Counted from the stretch's first letter, positions 17,899 to 27,346 are shown. The stretch: 64,000 nt of DNA from Berkiella sp964496435 (GCA_964496435.1 CAZBZP010000014.1:1-64000); one strand, 5' to 3'. Made by a program: numbers and translations. Notes: a model not told the origin generated them from the letters alone.

Positions 17899-18058
17899 AT
17901 GCGCTTCACACTTTGAATTTAGAGTTCGTTACCTTCATTCTCTCACTTGGTGCCTTGTCTGAATTCAAACAGCTTTGAGCATTAAAGGTATAGTCGACTG
18001 TCTTACTACAAGGCGCTATAATAGTTTTCAATTTTATATACATAAAGATGGGCTGCAA

Positions 18059-18694
18059 ATGACAAATTCAACTGTAGATAATGTTGCCTGGCTGAAATGG
18101 GCATCTGAAATTCAAGCTATCAGTCAAAACGGGCTGACATTTGCGCAAAGTGAATTTGATAAAGAGCGCTATCAACAATTACAAAATATTGCTGCCAATA
18201 TGATGGCCTCCATTACAGATACACCGCTTGAAAAAATTATCGATGTGTTTGTGAGTCAATCAGGTTATGCAACGCCCAAAATAGACGTACGTGGCGCTAT
18301 TTTTAAAGAAAACGAAGTTTTACTGGTCAAAGAAAGAACAGATCAATGCTGGACTTTACCTGGTGGGTGGGCTGATAGAGATTACTCACCAGCTTATTGC
18401 ATGCAAAAAGAAATTTTTGAAGAGTCTGGTTATCATGCCAAAGTCATTAAATTAGTCGCTTTATTTGATAAATGGAAACATGAGCACCCGCCACAATGGC
18501 CTCATACTTATAAGTGCTTTTTCCTTTGTGAAATAACGGGTGGGGAGCCTACAACGAGCATTGAAACCTCTGAGGTTGCGTTTTTCCCCGTAGATAAGTT
18601 GCCACAACTTTCATTGCCCCGTGTTACCCAGCGTCAAATTGAGCGTTGTTACAAGCATTTCCTGAACCCGAACTTGCCAACTGAATTTGATTAA
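18059..18694 (+). CDS. NUDIX hydrolase with Nudix_N domain
   Basis: This 211-residue protein starts with the helical Nudix_hydro_N module (about residues 1-65) and continues into a Nudix fold. The Nudix box reads GGWADRDYSPAYCMQKEIFE and then ESGY. It keeps the catalytic KExxxEES core, but the usual Glu after GxxxxxG is replaced by Tyr, so activity may be altered. Relatives hydrolyse nucleoside-diphosphate derivatives such as ADP-ribose or nucleotide sugars. I prefer the ATG at 18059 (MTNSTVDN) over an in-frame start 28 codons upstream, because family similarity begins there. Confidence 0.88.
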   Translation: MTNSTVDNVAWLKWASEIQAISQNGLTFAQSEFDKERYQQLQNIAANMMASITDTPLEKIIDVFVSQSGYATPKIDVRGAIFKENEVLLVKERTDQCWTLPGGWADRDYSPAYCMQKEIFEESGYHAKVIKLVALFDKWKHEHPPQWPHTYKCFFLCEITGGEPTTSIETSEVAFFPVDKLPQLSLPRVTQRQIERCYKHFLNPNLPTEFD

Positions 18695-18716
18695 TGAGCA
18701 TAATAAGGGATTAAAC

Positions 18717-19466
18717 ATGCTGGTAACGCCTATTCGAACGGCAGTGATAAGAGGATCACGCCCGCAACCGCGGGTTGTTCAGAATCAGTTTGGCTTGCAA
18801 CAGTTGCGCGAAACATCAACTATCCCGCTTGTTGATTCTTTATCTATTTTGTTCGAGAAGATGAAGATAGTAGATAAAATCAGCCCTCATCGAAAAACAT
18901 CGCGCTATTTCAAGCCATTTGTACAGCGTCGTACCTATACAGTTCAATATCGCCGATATACTTCCTTCAAGCCCCAAGAAAAAATGGATAATGACCATGT
19001 GGATGAAGATGGCAAAATTAAAGATATTATACTGGCGCAAAGAAAAAAGTTTTTAAAGGATAATGATCTCTTAAAAGATTGCTTTACTTATTACGATAGA
19101 ATCGTATATGCAAATAAACATTTATATGATCTTCATCAAAAGGATACGATAGGGCGCAGTAATCTTGAAAGAATGAGAAATGGCTATTGTCCTGTTGATA
19201 AATCAGGGCAAGATATTATCATAATCCATCACTTTGATCAGACAATGCAGGGACCTTGGGTAATTTTAACTCAGTCCTTCCACCAAAACGAATCAAGAAA
19301 TTTGCATAGTTTTGTTATCCTCAAAGACAGAGTCAATCGTCATAAGTTCAATATTGAAAGACAGCAATATTGGAAATACATCGCTAAGGAATATGATAGT
19401 AACCCCCAAAGTAAAGAAAGCATGGACAAAATAACCCAGATGTTAAAACATGTCTCAAAATTGTAA
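18717..19466 (+). CDS. LHH-type HNH/EndoVII nuclease-like protein
   Basis: The C-terminal 100 residues of this 249-aa protein match the LHH family of HNH/EndoVII nucleases found in polymorphic toxins: NLERMRNGYCPVDKSGQDI, IIIHHFDQTMQGPW (His171, His172), SFHQNESRNLHSF (His189, His197) and ERQQYWKYIAKEY. These nucleases cut DNA or RNA and usually form the C-terminal warhead of secreted toxins. The N-terminal 110 residues are basic and Arg-rich with no signal peptide. No immunity gene is recognisable; the next gene encodes a small membrane protein. The start at 18717 follows AAGGGA. The domain match is from memory of the family pattern; activity is unproven. Confidence 0.75.
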   Translation: MLVTPIRTAVIRGSRPQPRVVQNQFGLQQLRETSTIPLVDSLSILFEKMKIVDKISPHRKTSRYFKPFVQRRTYTVQYRRYTSFKPQEKMDNDHVDEDGKIKDIILAQRKKFLKDNDLLKDCFTYYDRIVYANKHLYDLHQKDTIGRSNLERMRNGYCPVDKSGQDIIIIHHFDQTMQGPWVILTQSFHQNESRNLHSFVILKDRVNRHKFNIERQQYWKYIAKEYDSNPQSKESMDKITQMLKHVSKL

Positions 19467-19550
19467 GGGTTCTAACTATGTTGTGCTTATCGCCAGAAAG
19501 ACAGGCATATTTTATACTTCTGATAATAATGGGCTTAAGGAGCTAATAGT

Positions 19551-20045
19551 ATGAAAAAGTTTATCAAGGGTTTTCTCATATTTATTGTTTCATGCGCCAT
19601 TATAGGTGTGTTTGTTGGTTACTTGCTTAGCAGGATGCCAGTCCTGACTGTTGGTGCCAGAGGTTTTCTCCTTGCCGTTTCCGCGGGGCAATATGATCAG
19701 GCTTATTCTTTAATGACCCCTGGTTTTAAGGAAAGAAATGATCTAGAAACTTTCAAAACAATCCTTCAACAAAGCGGTATTGATCAATATAAAGATATCG
19801 TGTGGCTTAAAGATGCAACATTTCCCCAGGGGGGCGGTTATGCAGTAGGCCGGGTGACAACCAAGCAAAATACACAGTTTTTAATTGAATTTCAGTTTGC
19901 AGTGGTCCAAGCTAAAAATAAAAGTCAAAAAGGCTGGTTTATCAATAACATTCGATTACCAAAAGATTTGGAAGACACGGGTATGTTACCCGTGCCTGAG
20001 TCAACCACGACGCAACAACCAAACCTACATGCGCCAACGCATTAA
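19551..20045 (+). CDS. Small membrane-anchored protein, 164 aa, unknown
   Basis: It has a single N-terminal transmembrane helix (about residues 7-27) and then an extracytoplasmic domain resembling NTF2-like/DUF4864-type folds (AVSAGQYDQAYSLMTPGFKE, then KGWFINNIRLP). The Thr/Pro/Gln tail is probably unstructured. I cannot assign a function. The start has AAGGAG 9 bases upstream. Its stop overlaps the stop of the convergent gene 20042-20479 by 4 bases. A link to the LHH nuclease upstream (84-base gap) is possible but speculative. Confidence 0.75.
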   Translation: MKKFIKGFLIFIVSCAIIGVFVGYLLSRMPVLTVGARGFLLAVSAGQYDQAYSLMTPGFKERNDLETFKTILQQSGIDQYKDIVWLKDATFPQGGGYAVGRVTTKQNTQFLIEFQFAVVQAKNKSQKGWFINNIRLPKDLEDTGMLPVPESTTTQQPNLHAPTH

Positions 20046-20479
20046 TGTGTTGGCGTGAGAGTCGCTTTACTGTGTTCTTCCTGCTTAGGTTCATAGGGTG
20101 AAACTGAAGGGGATGGGGTGCTGGCAGCTATCGCTTCATCTTCAAGGCTATAATCAATGCCAAAGGTTTCATCGGCAGAAATTTCAACCTTTTTAGCAAA
20201 AGCATCGTGCATCCAGCGCAAGTACTCAGCGGGATTAAGCTTTGATAAAAAGCTTACAAATGCTTTTAATTTACGCACAATACTATCTAGCACTGAAAGC
20301 TCATCAGCTAAATCCGTTTGCTGTCCCATGGGGCTATGCTTGGCTAGCGGCAAACTAAGCAAAAATTCGCGGATTTCTAGTGCAATAAGCTGCCTTGTAG
20401 AATATTTTTGTGCACTCACAGGTGACTCCAAAATGAAGATTGGGAAAATTAGCAAAATAGTAGCGGATTTTAGCCCCAA
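20042..20479 (-). CDS. Exported hypothetical protein, 145 aa
   Basis: The N-terminus MGLKSATILLIFPIFILESP followed by VSAQ is a plausible Sec signal cleaved after ALA-like VSA. The mature part is helical (LIALEIREFLLSLPLAKH, LDSIVRKLKAFVSFLSKL) and ends in a Ser/Pro/Glu-rich disordered tail. I do not recognise a family. It is a lone reverse-strand gene between two forward genes, convergent with 19551-20045, and its start faces the VanX-like gene at 20554. Confidence 0.65.
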   Translation of the reverse strand: MGLKSATILLIFPIFILESPVSAQKYSTRQLIALEIREFLLSLPLAKHSPMGQQTDLADELSVLDSIVRKLKAFVSFLSKLNPAEYLRWMHDAFAKKVEISADETFGIDYSLEDEAIAASTPSPSVSPYEPKQEEHSKATLTPTH

Positions 20480-20553
20480 GATCTTCCCATCTTCCGATGA
20501 AAATGTCCTAATATGGGGTTAAACGGAGAAAATACATTAGAAGGCTAACAAAT

Positions 20554-21216
20554 ATGCATGGGCAAAATCTACCAGAACATTTTGTTGTACTATCAAGGGT
20601 CGCTCCCCATCTACAGATAGATCTTAAATATTGCACCAGCGATAATCTTATCGGTAGGCCCTTGGCAGGCTATGCGCCAGATGGGACAGCAGTCATGACC
20701 TTGCCTGCAGCAAAGGCCTTAGGAGAGCTTGCAATGCATCTTCAAAGCACACCGCTCAAGCTGCAGCTAAACATGGTTGAGCCTACCTTGATTATTTGGG
20801 ATACCTATCGCCCTGAGATGGCTTGCGAAGATTTTTGGCAGTGGAGCATTTCGGATTGCGAGAAAACCAAACAAGCATATTATCCAAATGTAAATAAACG
20901 CGATATGTTCAAATTAGGATACATCGCAAGAAAATCAACTCATTGTCGTGGTTCCACCGTTGATCTCAACATTATTGATAAAGCCAATGGTCGTATGCTG
21001 GATATGGGAACGCGGTTTGACTTTATGGATGTCTTATCTCACCCAGATAATCGCGATGTGAGTGAAGAAGCTTTTGCAAATAGAAATTTTCTCAAAAAAT
21101 TAATGAATGATTTTGGTTTTGAAGGTATCGATCAAGAATGGTGGCATTTTACCTTTCGTGATGAACCTTATCCTGATACCTATTTTAATTTTCCTGTTAT
21201 AAACTTTAAAGAATAA
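20554..21216 (+). CDS. VanX/DdpX-like D-alanyl-D-alanine dipeptidase
   Basis: This 220-residue M15D peptidase has the zinc-site pattern STHCRGSTVDL (His130, Asp137) and EWWHF (catalytic Glu195, zinc ligand His198), plus DTYRP containing the conserved Arg. The family hydrolyses D-Ala-D-Ala. In non-vancomycin contexts it probably recycles peptidoglycan dipeptides for nutrition. No signal peptide is seen, so a cytoplasmic role is likely. No van-type regulators are adjacent, so it is not evidence for glycopeptide resistance. argS starts 4 bases after it. Confidence 0.88.
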   Translation: MHGQNLPEHFVVLSRVAPHLQIDLKYCTSDNLIGRPLAGYAPDGTAVMTLPAAKALGELAMHLQSTPLKLQLNMVEPTLIIWDTYRPEMACEDFWQWSISDCEKTKQAYYPNVNKRDMFKLGYIARKSTHCRGSTVDLNIIDKANGRMLDMGTRFDFMDVLSHPDNRDVSEEAFANRNFLKKLMNDFGFEGIDQEWWHFTFRDEPYPDTYFNFPVINFKE

Positions 21217-21220
21217 AAAT

Positions 21221-22969
21221 ATGCTAATAAAAATGATTGAACAGGCTTGTAAGCAAGCCTTTATAAGTGCCTTCCCAACATTGGCGAGTCAAGCTTTTAG
21301 TGTGGAAATTACGCGAAGCACGAATGCCCGTTTTGGCCATTATCAATGTAATAGTGCAATGAAATTAACGAAAGTGCTAGGGATCCCACCACGTGAGATA
21401 GCAGCCAAAGTCCAGAATGCGCTTGAAAACGCTGATATTAAAGAAAAAATCGAAAAACTTGAGATAGCAGGCCCAGGTTTTATCAATATTACCTTGAATA
21501 AAAACTATCTTTCAAAGCAATGCCAGGAAATTGCAAGTCAAGCTCAAGTGGTTGCAAAAACAGCACATCCTCAAAAAGTAACCATCGATTTTTCTTCACC
21601 CAATACGGCAAAAGAGATGCATGTTGGACATCTACGTTCAACGATTATTGGTGATAGCTTGGCTAGAATGTTCGAATATCTTGGTCATCAAACCCTAAGA
21701 CTTAACCATCTGGGTGACTGGGGCACGGCTTTTGGGATGTTAATTGCTTATATCAAAGAGGTTGAACCTGGCATTATCACGGGTGAGAAAATAGCTGATC
21801 TGAGCATATTAGTTAAACTTTATAAGGAATCCAAAAAGCGTTTTGATGAGGATGAAGGCTTTAAAAAGAAATCGCAATTGATGGTAGTTGCGCTGCAAAG
21901 TGGCGATAAAGAAGCTTATAAGGCTTGGCAAATAATTTGTGAAATTTCAAGAAACGCATATCAAGAAATATACAATCTCCTGGATGTGAAATTAATTGAA
22001 AGAGGAGAATCTTTTTATAACCCTTACTTGGCGAGCATCATTGAAGATGTTGAAAAAAAGGGACTCATACAAATTTCTGATGGGGCCAAATGCCTTTTTA
22101 TTGAAGGTTTTGTCAATCGAGAAGGGGAACCCTTACCCTTTATTCTTCAAAAATCAGATGGTGGCTATAATTATGCCACGACCGATTTAGCCTCCATTCG
22201 CCATCGTATTGAAGATGAGCATAGCGACAGAATAATATATGTAACAGACAGTGGCCAAGCAACGCATTTTGCCATGTTGTTTAAGGCAGCTGAAATGGCA
22301 GGTTATTTAGCGCCAGATAAGATCCGTGTCGATCATGTACCTTTTGGTTTGGTCTTAGGTCCAGATGGTAAGAAATTTAAAACGAGATCAGGTGAAACAG
22401 AGCGCTTAATCGATTTGCTAACAAGCGCTATTGATAAAGCCACAGATATCTTAGCGGCACGCAATAAAGATAAAGAAGCCTCATCCTTGTCAGAAATCGA
22501 GGTGCAAGACATTGCCAAGGTGCTTGGTATTAATGCTGTGAAGTATTCAGATTTAGTATGTAATCGCACCCATGACTATGCATTTAGTTATGACAAAATG
22601 TTGCGCTTTGAAGGTAATACCGCAGCCTTTTTAATGTACTCTTATGTTCGCATTCATGGTATTAAACGCAAAATTCAAGCTGAGATATCATTAGCTCCCA
22701 TTGAATTACAGCACGAAAGTGAAATAAATTTAGGTTTACACCTGTGCCAATTCGCTGAAATTTTAGATTCAATCGGCGATGATCTCATGCCAAATCGTTT
22801 ATGTGAATATCTCTATGAGCTTGCTGAGAAATTCAATGCTTTCTTTAGAGATTGTCGCGTTGAAGGAAGCCCGGAGCAAAATCAACGTTTAGCCTTATGT
22901 GAATTAACCGCAAAAGTGCTCAAAGAAGGTTTAACCATACTGGGGCTTAAAACAGTCACCAAAATGTAA
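21221..22969 (+). CDS. argS: Arginyl-tRNA synthetase
   Basis: ArgS charges tRNA-Arg. This class I enzyme starts with the Add-1 domain (ITRSTNARFGHYQCNSAMKL, then PREIA), and has VTIDFSSPNTAKEMHVGHLR with the HIGH-type HVGH, VTDSGQATHFAMLF, and HVPFGLVLGPDGKKFKTRSG in the KMSKS position. The C-terminal DALR anticodon domain includes FLMYSYVRIHGI. The 582-residue length is normal. It is tightly behind the VanX-like gene, and a hairpin follows it. Confidence 0.97.
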   Translation: MLIKMIEQACKQAFISAFPTLASQAFSVEITRSTNARFGHYQCNSAMKLTKVLGIPPREIAAKVQNALENADIKEKIEKLEIAGPGFINITLNKNYLSKQCQEIASQAQVVAKTAHPQKVTIDFSSPNTAKEMHVGHLRSTIIGDSLARMFEYLGHQTLRLNHLGDWGTAFGMLIAYIKEVEPGIITGEKIADLSILVKLYKESKKRFDEDEGFKKKSQLMVVALQSGDKEAYKAWQIICEISRNAYQEIYNLLDVKLIERGESFYNPYLASIIEDVEKKGLIQISDGAKCLFIEGFVNREGEPLPFILQKSDGGYNYATTDLASIRHRIEDEHSDRIIYVTDSGQATHFAMLFKAAEMAGYLAPDKIRVDHVPFGLVLGPDGKKFKTRSGETERLIDLLTSAIDKATDILAARNKDKEASSLSEIEVQDIAKVLGINAVKYSDLVCNRTHDYAFSYDKMLRFEGNTAAFLMYSYVRIHGIKRKIQAEISLAPIELQHESEINLGLHLCQFAEILDSIGDDLMPNRLCEYLYELAEKFNAFFRDCRVEGSPEQNQRLALCELTAKVLKEGLTILGLKTVTKM

Positions 22970-22986
22970 TTCGCTTTGAATGCCCG

Positions 22987-23016
22987 TTTCCTTCTAGACT
23001 TCGTGCTAGAAGGAAA
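22987..23016 (+). terminator. Hairpin after argS
   Basis: TTTCCTTCTAG and CTAGAAGGAAA form a perfect 11-bp stem with an 8-base loop, 17 bases after the argS stop. There is no U-tract, but the AAA/TTT ends extend the stem. Confidence 0.6.
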
Positions 23017-23162
23017 ACCTCTGCTCCCCTTTTTTCATATCTTAATAGCATGACCTAGCAGCAATCATTATTGGGGAGTCACTCATTATTCTTTTAAGTT
23101 ATATCGCTGGCATGACATAATTAAAGTGTAAGACTCAAAACAGAAGTTGAGGAGTTGCACTT

Positions 23163-26100
23163 ATGCCTGCCAATAACGGTCTTTTAAAGATTAGTGAGCA
23201 AGAATGGACAGATGCCAGAACTTATTTTGCTCAAGATTTCAGTAGAAATCCCCATCTTGATCCCACCAAAATGTCAAAGAAAAAAGGCAGTAAAACTGGG
23301 CATTCCTTTATAAAAGTAGGGGATGAAATTTTCGCTATTGCAAATAGGAAATGCTACGGCGAAGCTAAGCATGGTCTTTTAGGGGAAGGCGCATTTGGTA
23401 AAGTAAAGATTGTGCAAACGCACAGCGGTGAAAATTTTGCTGTTAAAGTGGAAGGCCGGGGTTTAAGAGGGGAGCATGATGCTGAAACCAAGATCATGCA
23501 AGCAATAGGATTTAGTAAAGGGGAAGCTGTGAGACATTTAAAAGCACAAAAAGCCTTTAAAGGTCGTTTTACAACTCAAAAACTTTATACCGTTATGAAG
23601 TTAAGAGAAGGCAAGGAGTTAGAAGAATATATCTACATGCCAAAATCAGATACAAAACGCCCCGATCAATTATCTAATGATCAAAAATTACTTGCGGCCC
23701 TTTTTTCTTGCAAAGCAGTACAAGAATTACATGATAAGGGAATTATACATGCTGATTTAAAACCGGCTAATTTAATGGCTAAAATTGATGGCACGCAAAT
23801 AGTGGTCAGTTCGATTGACTTTGGTTTTTCAATGCAATTAAGGCCAGAACAAAATGAAATTGTAACGGCCAGTAAAGGTTCGCCCATGTATATGGCACCT
23901 GAGTTGGACAGAACTTGTAGGAATTACGGGACTTTTTCCTTTGCTTCTGATATATACGCACTTGGTGTTATGTTCAAAGAAGATTTAGGATTAGACTCTG
24001 CGCTTTATGATGGTATGCTTAAATATAATCGTTTAGAGCGCGATGACATGAATAAGGTCATGTTAAATGTAATTGCAAAACTAAAGCAAAGCCCAACCCT
24101 CGATTCTCAAAATCTTGTTCTAATAGCACAGTTGGAGAAAGGCATTTATGAGAGGGAAAATCAAAAGAAAGAAGCCATTACTGCGAAATTTGAAAATCAT
24201 TTGACGCAATGTAAAGATCCCAATAAATTCATAGAAGCTATTTCAAACGCACCTTCTCATCTCACAGATTCACAAGGATATCCTGTTAAGGGCCAAGAAG
24301 TAGCACAAATAATGAGGGATATCATTAGTAAGCCAGAATTGGTTACGCAATTTAGCCAGGATCCCTATGCTGCTTCAAGGATGCTTGCCCAAATGGGCAT
24401 TACCTCAAAATATGGCATTCGAAATGGTTTCGTTGAAATGCTAAAAGTTCAAAATTTAAAAAATACTATCATTTCGGCACCTGATGAAGCAAGCTTGATT
24501 AATATATTAAATGCAGCGCCAGACAGCATATTTGGCAACAAAGCGAGGTTAGAAGCTAATATAAAGGCTATATTAGCTCAACCTTCAATTATTGAAGCTA
24601 TGGCAACTAATCCCAGAATGGCTCATCTCTACACGCATAACTCTGGCATATTTGATGATTATGGTTTAAAAACTGCGGTCTTAAATATTGTTAATGTAAA
24701 ATATCAGGCACAATTACTTGAAGCAAAAAAACAAGAAGATCAAAAAAGAGAAGCACAGGCTGATCTCGCGCAAAAAATAAATCAAGCAGCAAGCCTAGGC
24801 ATCGATGAAATTATCAAAGTTATCAGAGAACATCCCGCACCACTATATAGTAAATTAGGCCAAGAGCTTAGAAAAGAAGATCAAATAAATGCCATTATGA
24901 ATTTAAGAGATCCAAAACCTGGTGCTATTGTTCCTAAAATAACCAGCAATTATGATTTGGAAGGTCTTGTTAACAGATTAGTTGAACAGCAAAAAGAAGC
25001 AAAATTAAGACCATTGCCAAACCCAATTCCCGAAGCTGTAATAGATAGGTTGCCCCCCTTACCGCAGACACCTAATCAAGTTCCTTTGACACCACCGTCA
25101 CCTAGCCCTGTTGCTGGTATGCAATCGCCACCAACACCTCCTCAAGAAAACATGGAATTGATCTTAAGAACTGTCATCGCACAAAATCTTCATGGTAAGG
25201 GTGCAATTAGTTTTGAGGGAAAAAATTGGGATCAAGTGAGTGCAAATGTCGATTTTGCAGGTCTTAAAACCAGATATATGGTTTCACTAGGATCAAGCAC
25301 GAGCAGAGAAAGATTGTTTCTAGATAGAGAATCGCCTCATGAAAAAATGGTAGCACTAAGAGAAAAGATAGCAAATGAATCCAGAGGGAAGACTGTCCCT
25401 GAAATATTGGCCATTGTAAATAAACATATAGATGCCCTAACAACAGATCATCCCAGCGTACGAGGTCAAAGTAGAAATCAAATTGAAGCAGGATTAGATG
25501 GTAGATTAGATAGATACTTGAATGATAGAGCTGCAGGCAGAATTCCTGGAAAGCCTGCTAATAGAGACGTAAGTATGGATGAATTAGTGGATGCTGGCAT
25601 TTTGGTTTGTCGCCATAAAGGCTTATTAGCTGCCAGCATTATGGGGCAGCTCATTGATAATAAAATTCTGCCGCCAGGCGCTGCACGACAATACCGCAGT
25701 GAAATTCAAAATGTTGCAGGTAGAACAATAGGCGCTCATACTTGGTCTGTATATCGCGATGGTACCACAGGCGATTTATGGGTTAATGATCCCCGCTGGG
25801 CACAAGTAAAGAAGGTTAATCCTGCCAGAATGTCAGATATCGGTTATGGCGTACCCGCTGTTAGACAAATGATGCAACGTTTGGATGCAATCGATAAGCC
25901 GATATTAGATCGCGTAAGGGTAGCATTAGAACAAGCCTTACCAAAACCTCATTTTGTTCAGCCTCCAAATCAACCAGTTTTAGCACAAGTGAATCAACCG
26001 TCCCCTGATGAACAAAAGCTAATAGATGCAATTAAGAACGCAAAATCTACAGGCGAACTAATAGAAATATTAAAGGCCACAAATATTGAGATTAAAAGCA

Positions 26101-27251
26101 GAAATGGCATGGCAATTGATAAGCAAAGAATGCTAGATAATTTAAAAATATTTTCATCAGAGCCTGTATATATTAATGCTATTGCTAATGATAGAACATT
26201 TGGTGGCATATCGCCGTTTGCAGGCAGTGAAATATCAAGCACTTATGATATTAGAAACAAATTTATTGCGCTTGTAAAAGAAGAGCATGCGAACAAACTC
26301 AAACAACAAGCGCCTCTTGTTGAAAATAGAGAGCCTGTACCACAAAATGTTCATATTCAACCAATCAAACAGGAAGTAGAACAAAATAAAGAATTTAACA
26401 TTAAGAATAAAGAATTTAATATTGAAAATATTCTCAATAAAGCTAACAACAAAGCACCACAAGAACCTGAAATATCAGCTCCTTCAGATCCTGTTAAAGA
26501 AGCTATCGCAAAAATTGAAGAAACCCAAATGTGGGCTATCGGGCCTAGAGATAAAAGACAAGAGTGGCTTGTACCTTTGTTAGAAGACTTGGAAAAACTG
26601 GATAAACAAAACATTTCTGCGCCAGAAAAAAGAAGGATATTAGAAGAGAAGGTCATGCAAGTCTACAATTCAGCTGGTTTGTCAGAGTTTGGACATAATG
26701 CCAAAAGAGTAGCACGAGATATTTTGGTTGAGGTGTTAAAAATAGAGCCACCCGTCATAGTTAAAAATGATGTTAAAGTTGATGTAAAAAATGATCCAAA
26801 GATAGAACGCATTATTAATCTTAATGAAAATCAATTAAAAGAGAGCTATAACAAAATTCGCGATGGTAAAGGGGCTACAAATTGGGCAAGGGTTAAAGCT
26901 AAAAATCTTGGTCAAGCTTTCACAGACAAAGGGCAAACGAGGGTAAACCAAATTTCAGAAATGGCAAAAGTCTTTGAACATTTAAAGAAAAACCCCTCTC
27001 CTGAAAACAGTTTCAAAGTGTGGAGTTATCTAGCTGTGATGTCCGATGACATTCAAAAAGAAAATAATAAAATGCAATCAGCGCTACTACAAATGTGTAA
27101 CAAAATGATGAGCGAGATTGATCCACAAAAGAAATTCATGGATAAAAGAATTGATCAAATTGAAAGCGCATGTAAAGAATGTAAAGCTGCTGTTAATACT
27201 GAATATAATATACCCAAAGTTAATGATCCCGGCAAAAATCGTCGACCTTAA
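23163..27251 (+). CDS. Large Ser/Thr protein kinase with transglutaminase-like domain
   Basis: This 1362-residue protein has a Hanks-type kinase domain (about residues 65-320): glycine loop LLGEGAFGKV (74-81), AVK Lys95, catalytic loop HADLKPANL (His196, Asp198, Asn203), DFG (Asp219), then GSPMYMAPE and SFASDIYALGVM. All catalytic residues are intact. Diverged repeats of roughly 90 residues follow (about 350-440, 441-530 and 540-610; another near 950-1050). After a Pro-rich linker (about 613-660) comes a transglutaminase-like unit with CRHKGLLAA (Cys816), GAHTWSVYRD (His859) and WVNDPRW (Asp876), a plausible Cys-His-Asp triad. There is no signal peptide or membrane helix. An effector delivered to a host cell is the most likely role, which is inferred. 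Confidence 0.88.
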   Translation: MPANNGLLKISEQEWTDARTYFAQDFSRNPHLDPTKMSKKKGSKTGHSFIKVGDEIFAIANRKCYGEAKHGLLGEGAFGKVKIVQTHSGENFAVKVEGRGLRGEHDAETKIMQAIGFSKGEAVRHLKAQKAFKGRFTTQKLYTVMKLREGKELEEYIYMPKSDTKRPDQLSNDQKLLAALFSCKAVQELHDKGIIHADLKPANLMAKIDGTQIVVSSIDFGFSMQLRPEQNEIVTASKGSPMYMAPELDRTCRNYGTFSFASDIYALGVMFKEDLGLDSALYDGMLKYNRLERDDMNKVMLNVIAKLKQSPTLDSQNLVLIAQLEKGIYERENQKKEAITAKFENHLTQCKDPNKFIEAISNAPSHLTDSQGYPVKGQEVAQIMRDIISKPELVTQFSQDPYAASRMLAQMGITSKYGIRNGFVEMLKVQNLKNTIISAPDEASLINILNAAPDSIFGNKARLEANIKAILAQPSIIEAMATNPRMAHLYTHNSGIFDDYGLKTAVLNIVNVKYQAQLLEAKKQEDQKREAQADLAQKINQAASLGIDEIIKVIREHPAPLYSKLGQELRKEDQINAIMNLRDPKPGAIVPKITSNYDLEGLVNRLVEQQKEAKLRPLPNPIPEAVIDRLPPLPQTPNQVPLTPPSPSPVAGMQSPPTPPQENMELILRTVIAQNLHGKGAISFEGKNWDQVSANVDFAGLKTRYMVSLGSSTSRERLFLDRESPHEKMVALREKIANESRGKTVPEILAIVNKHIDALTTDHPSVRGQSRNQIEAGLDGRLDRYLNDRAAGRIPGKPANRDVSMDELVDAGILVCRHKGLLAASIMGQLIDNKILPPGAARQYRSEIQNVAGRTIGAHTWSVYRDGTTGDLWVNDPRWAQVKKVNPARMSDIGYGVPAVRQMMQRLDAIDKPILDRVRVALEQALPKPHFVQPPNQPVLAQVNQPSPDEQKLIDAIKNAKSTGELIEILKATNIEIKSRNGMAIDKQRMLDNLKIFSSEPVYINAIANDRTFGGISPFAGSEISSTYDIRNKFIALVKEEHANKLKQQAPLVENREPVPQNVHIQPIKQEVEQNKEFNIKNKEFNIENILNKANNKAPQEPEISAPSDPVKEAIAKIEETQMWAIGPRDKRQEWLVPLLEDLEKLDKQNISAPEKRRILEEKVMQVYNSAGLSEFGHNAKRVARDILVEVLKIEPPVIVKNDVKVDVKNDPKIERIINLNENQLKESYNKIRDGKGATNWARVKAKNLGQAFTDKGQTRVNQISEMAKVFEHLKKNPSPENSFKVWSYLAVMSDDIQKENNKMQSALLQMCNKMMSEIDPQKKFMDKRIDQIESACKECKAAVNTEYNIPKVNDPGKNRRP

Positions 27252-27285
27252 TAAATTATAAAAAATGTCGTTATTATCATGGCAT

Positions 27286-27313
27286 TTGATGTCCATCCTG
27301 CTTAAGATATAAT
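27286..27313 (+). promoter_or_regulatory. Candidate sigma-70 promoter
   Basis: TTGATG (27286-27291), a 16-base spacer and a consensus TATAAT (27308-27313) lie 33 bases upstream of the ATG at 27347. Confidence 0.55.
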
Positions 27314-27346
27314 GCGCCTTAGCTTATTCAGGGATGGAATACATAA

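Noticed and set aside
20554..21216. VanX-like dipeptidase as evidence of vancomycin resistance
   Set aside because: No vanH, vanA or vanRS genes are nearby, and the family also serves peptidoglycan recycling.
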